Below, piece by piece: positions 63,960 to 64,000 of a stretch of DNA of 64,000 bases (position 1 is its first letter; each line of letters begins with the position of its first letter). A model generated the notes under the pieces. That model was not told the DNA's origin. It did not search any database and saw only the letters and a program-made list of their open reading frames with translations. Made by a program: the position numbers and the translations under genes. The DNA is from Alcaligenaceae bacterium (GTDB lineage: Bacteria > Pseudomonadota > Gammaproteobacteria > Burkholderiales > Burkholderiaceae_B), in the NCBI GenBank assembly GCA_013416405.1, contig JACCET010000001.1:599647-663646 (forward strand), written 5' to 3'.

Positions 63960-64000
63960 TGTCAGTTCGGAAAAATCCGGGTCAGGATTATTGGGAAACC
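63960..64000 (+). CDS. Partial reading frame running off the window
   Basis: ATG at 63960, after GGAGAAGCGCAG, opens MSVRKNPGQDYWET and continues past the end. The lead-in and the position after a truncated IS suggest another insertion sequence; the WET/Q-x-x-YW start resembles the accessory TnpA protein of IS66-family elements. Fourteen residues are too few to be sure. Confidence 0.3.

Overview
This window looks like a chromosomal segment of a betaproteobacterium of the order Burkholderiales, most likely the family Alcaligenaceae (Bordetella/Pusillimonas/Pollutimonas-like). That placement is an inference from protein sequences and gene neighbourhoods: comM-ubiK-glnK-amtB, a regulatory PTS (mannose-type IIA, HPr, EI) next to gshB, leuC-leuD-leuB-asd-fimV-truA, and a D(-)-tartrate dehydratase with its LysR gene. 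No rRNA, CRISPR array or replication origin is seen.

Layout. 0.2-11.1 kb is core: comM, ubiK, a lipoprotein, glnK-amtB behind a sigma-54 promoter, gshB-IIA-ptsH-ptsI, and thrS-infC (infC starts with AUC; thrS has a terminator-like hairpin in its leader). tRNA-Val(GAC) at 11.36 kb is followed by a degraded integration scar to about 17.1 kb: a C-terminally truncated tyrosine integrase, a small module (HTH regulator, lipoprotein, J-domain/SH3 protein) bracketed by TAGCATT-type repeats, a phage-like fragment, an autotransporter remnant and a broken AraC regulator. 17.1-25 kb holds a DOPA-dioxygenase-like protein, an NADPH:FMN/quinone reductase and an iron island (Fur box, TonB receptor, MFS transporter, S9 peptidase, FhuF-type reductase). 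25-48 kb is housekeeping: trpF, a TRAP transporter pair inserted between trpF and truA, fimV with a minisatellite, asd, leuBDC, an M48 lipoprotein, aroC, selO, yihY, a CBS protein, dusA, tarD/LysR, a diguanylate cyclase and an M14 peptidase.

48-64 kb is accessory DNA apart from thiC with its TPP riboswitch (54.8-56.9 kb). It is dense in toxin-antitoxin genes and in remnants of them: three AbiE-type loci, two HigB/HigA-type loci and a ParD tail. In two AbiE loci and one Hig locus the antitoxin is intact while the toxin is deleted, frameshifted or has lost catalytic residues. The exception is the most interesting element here: an apparently intact, tightly coupled four-gene unit at 57.5-61.6 kb, read leftward, of AbiEi antitoxin, AbiEii nucleotidyltransferase and two different proteins that each carry an R-x4-H motif of HEPN RNases. 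It has a perfect 9-bp palindrome upstream. I know of no named system with this composition; it is a candidate for a new nucleotidyltransferase/HEPN defence or toxin system.

Both thiC flanks carry a similar sequence that reads, on the minus strand, like the 3' end of guaA, a known integration target. This suggests the right-hand accessory DNA was built up by integrative elements. The window ends inside an IS3-family copy cut by further DNA. All calls rest on reading the sequence; no database search was possible.
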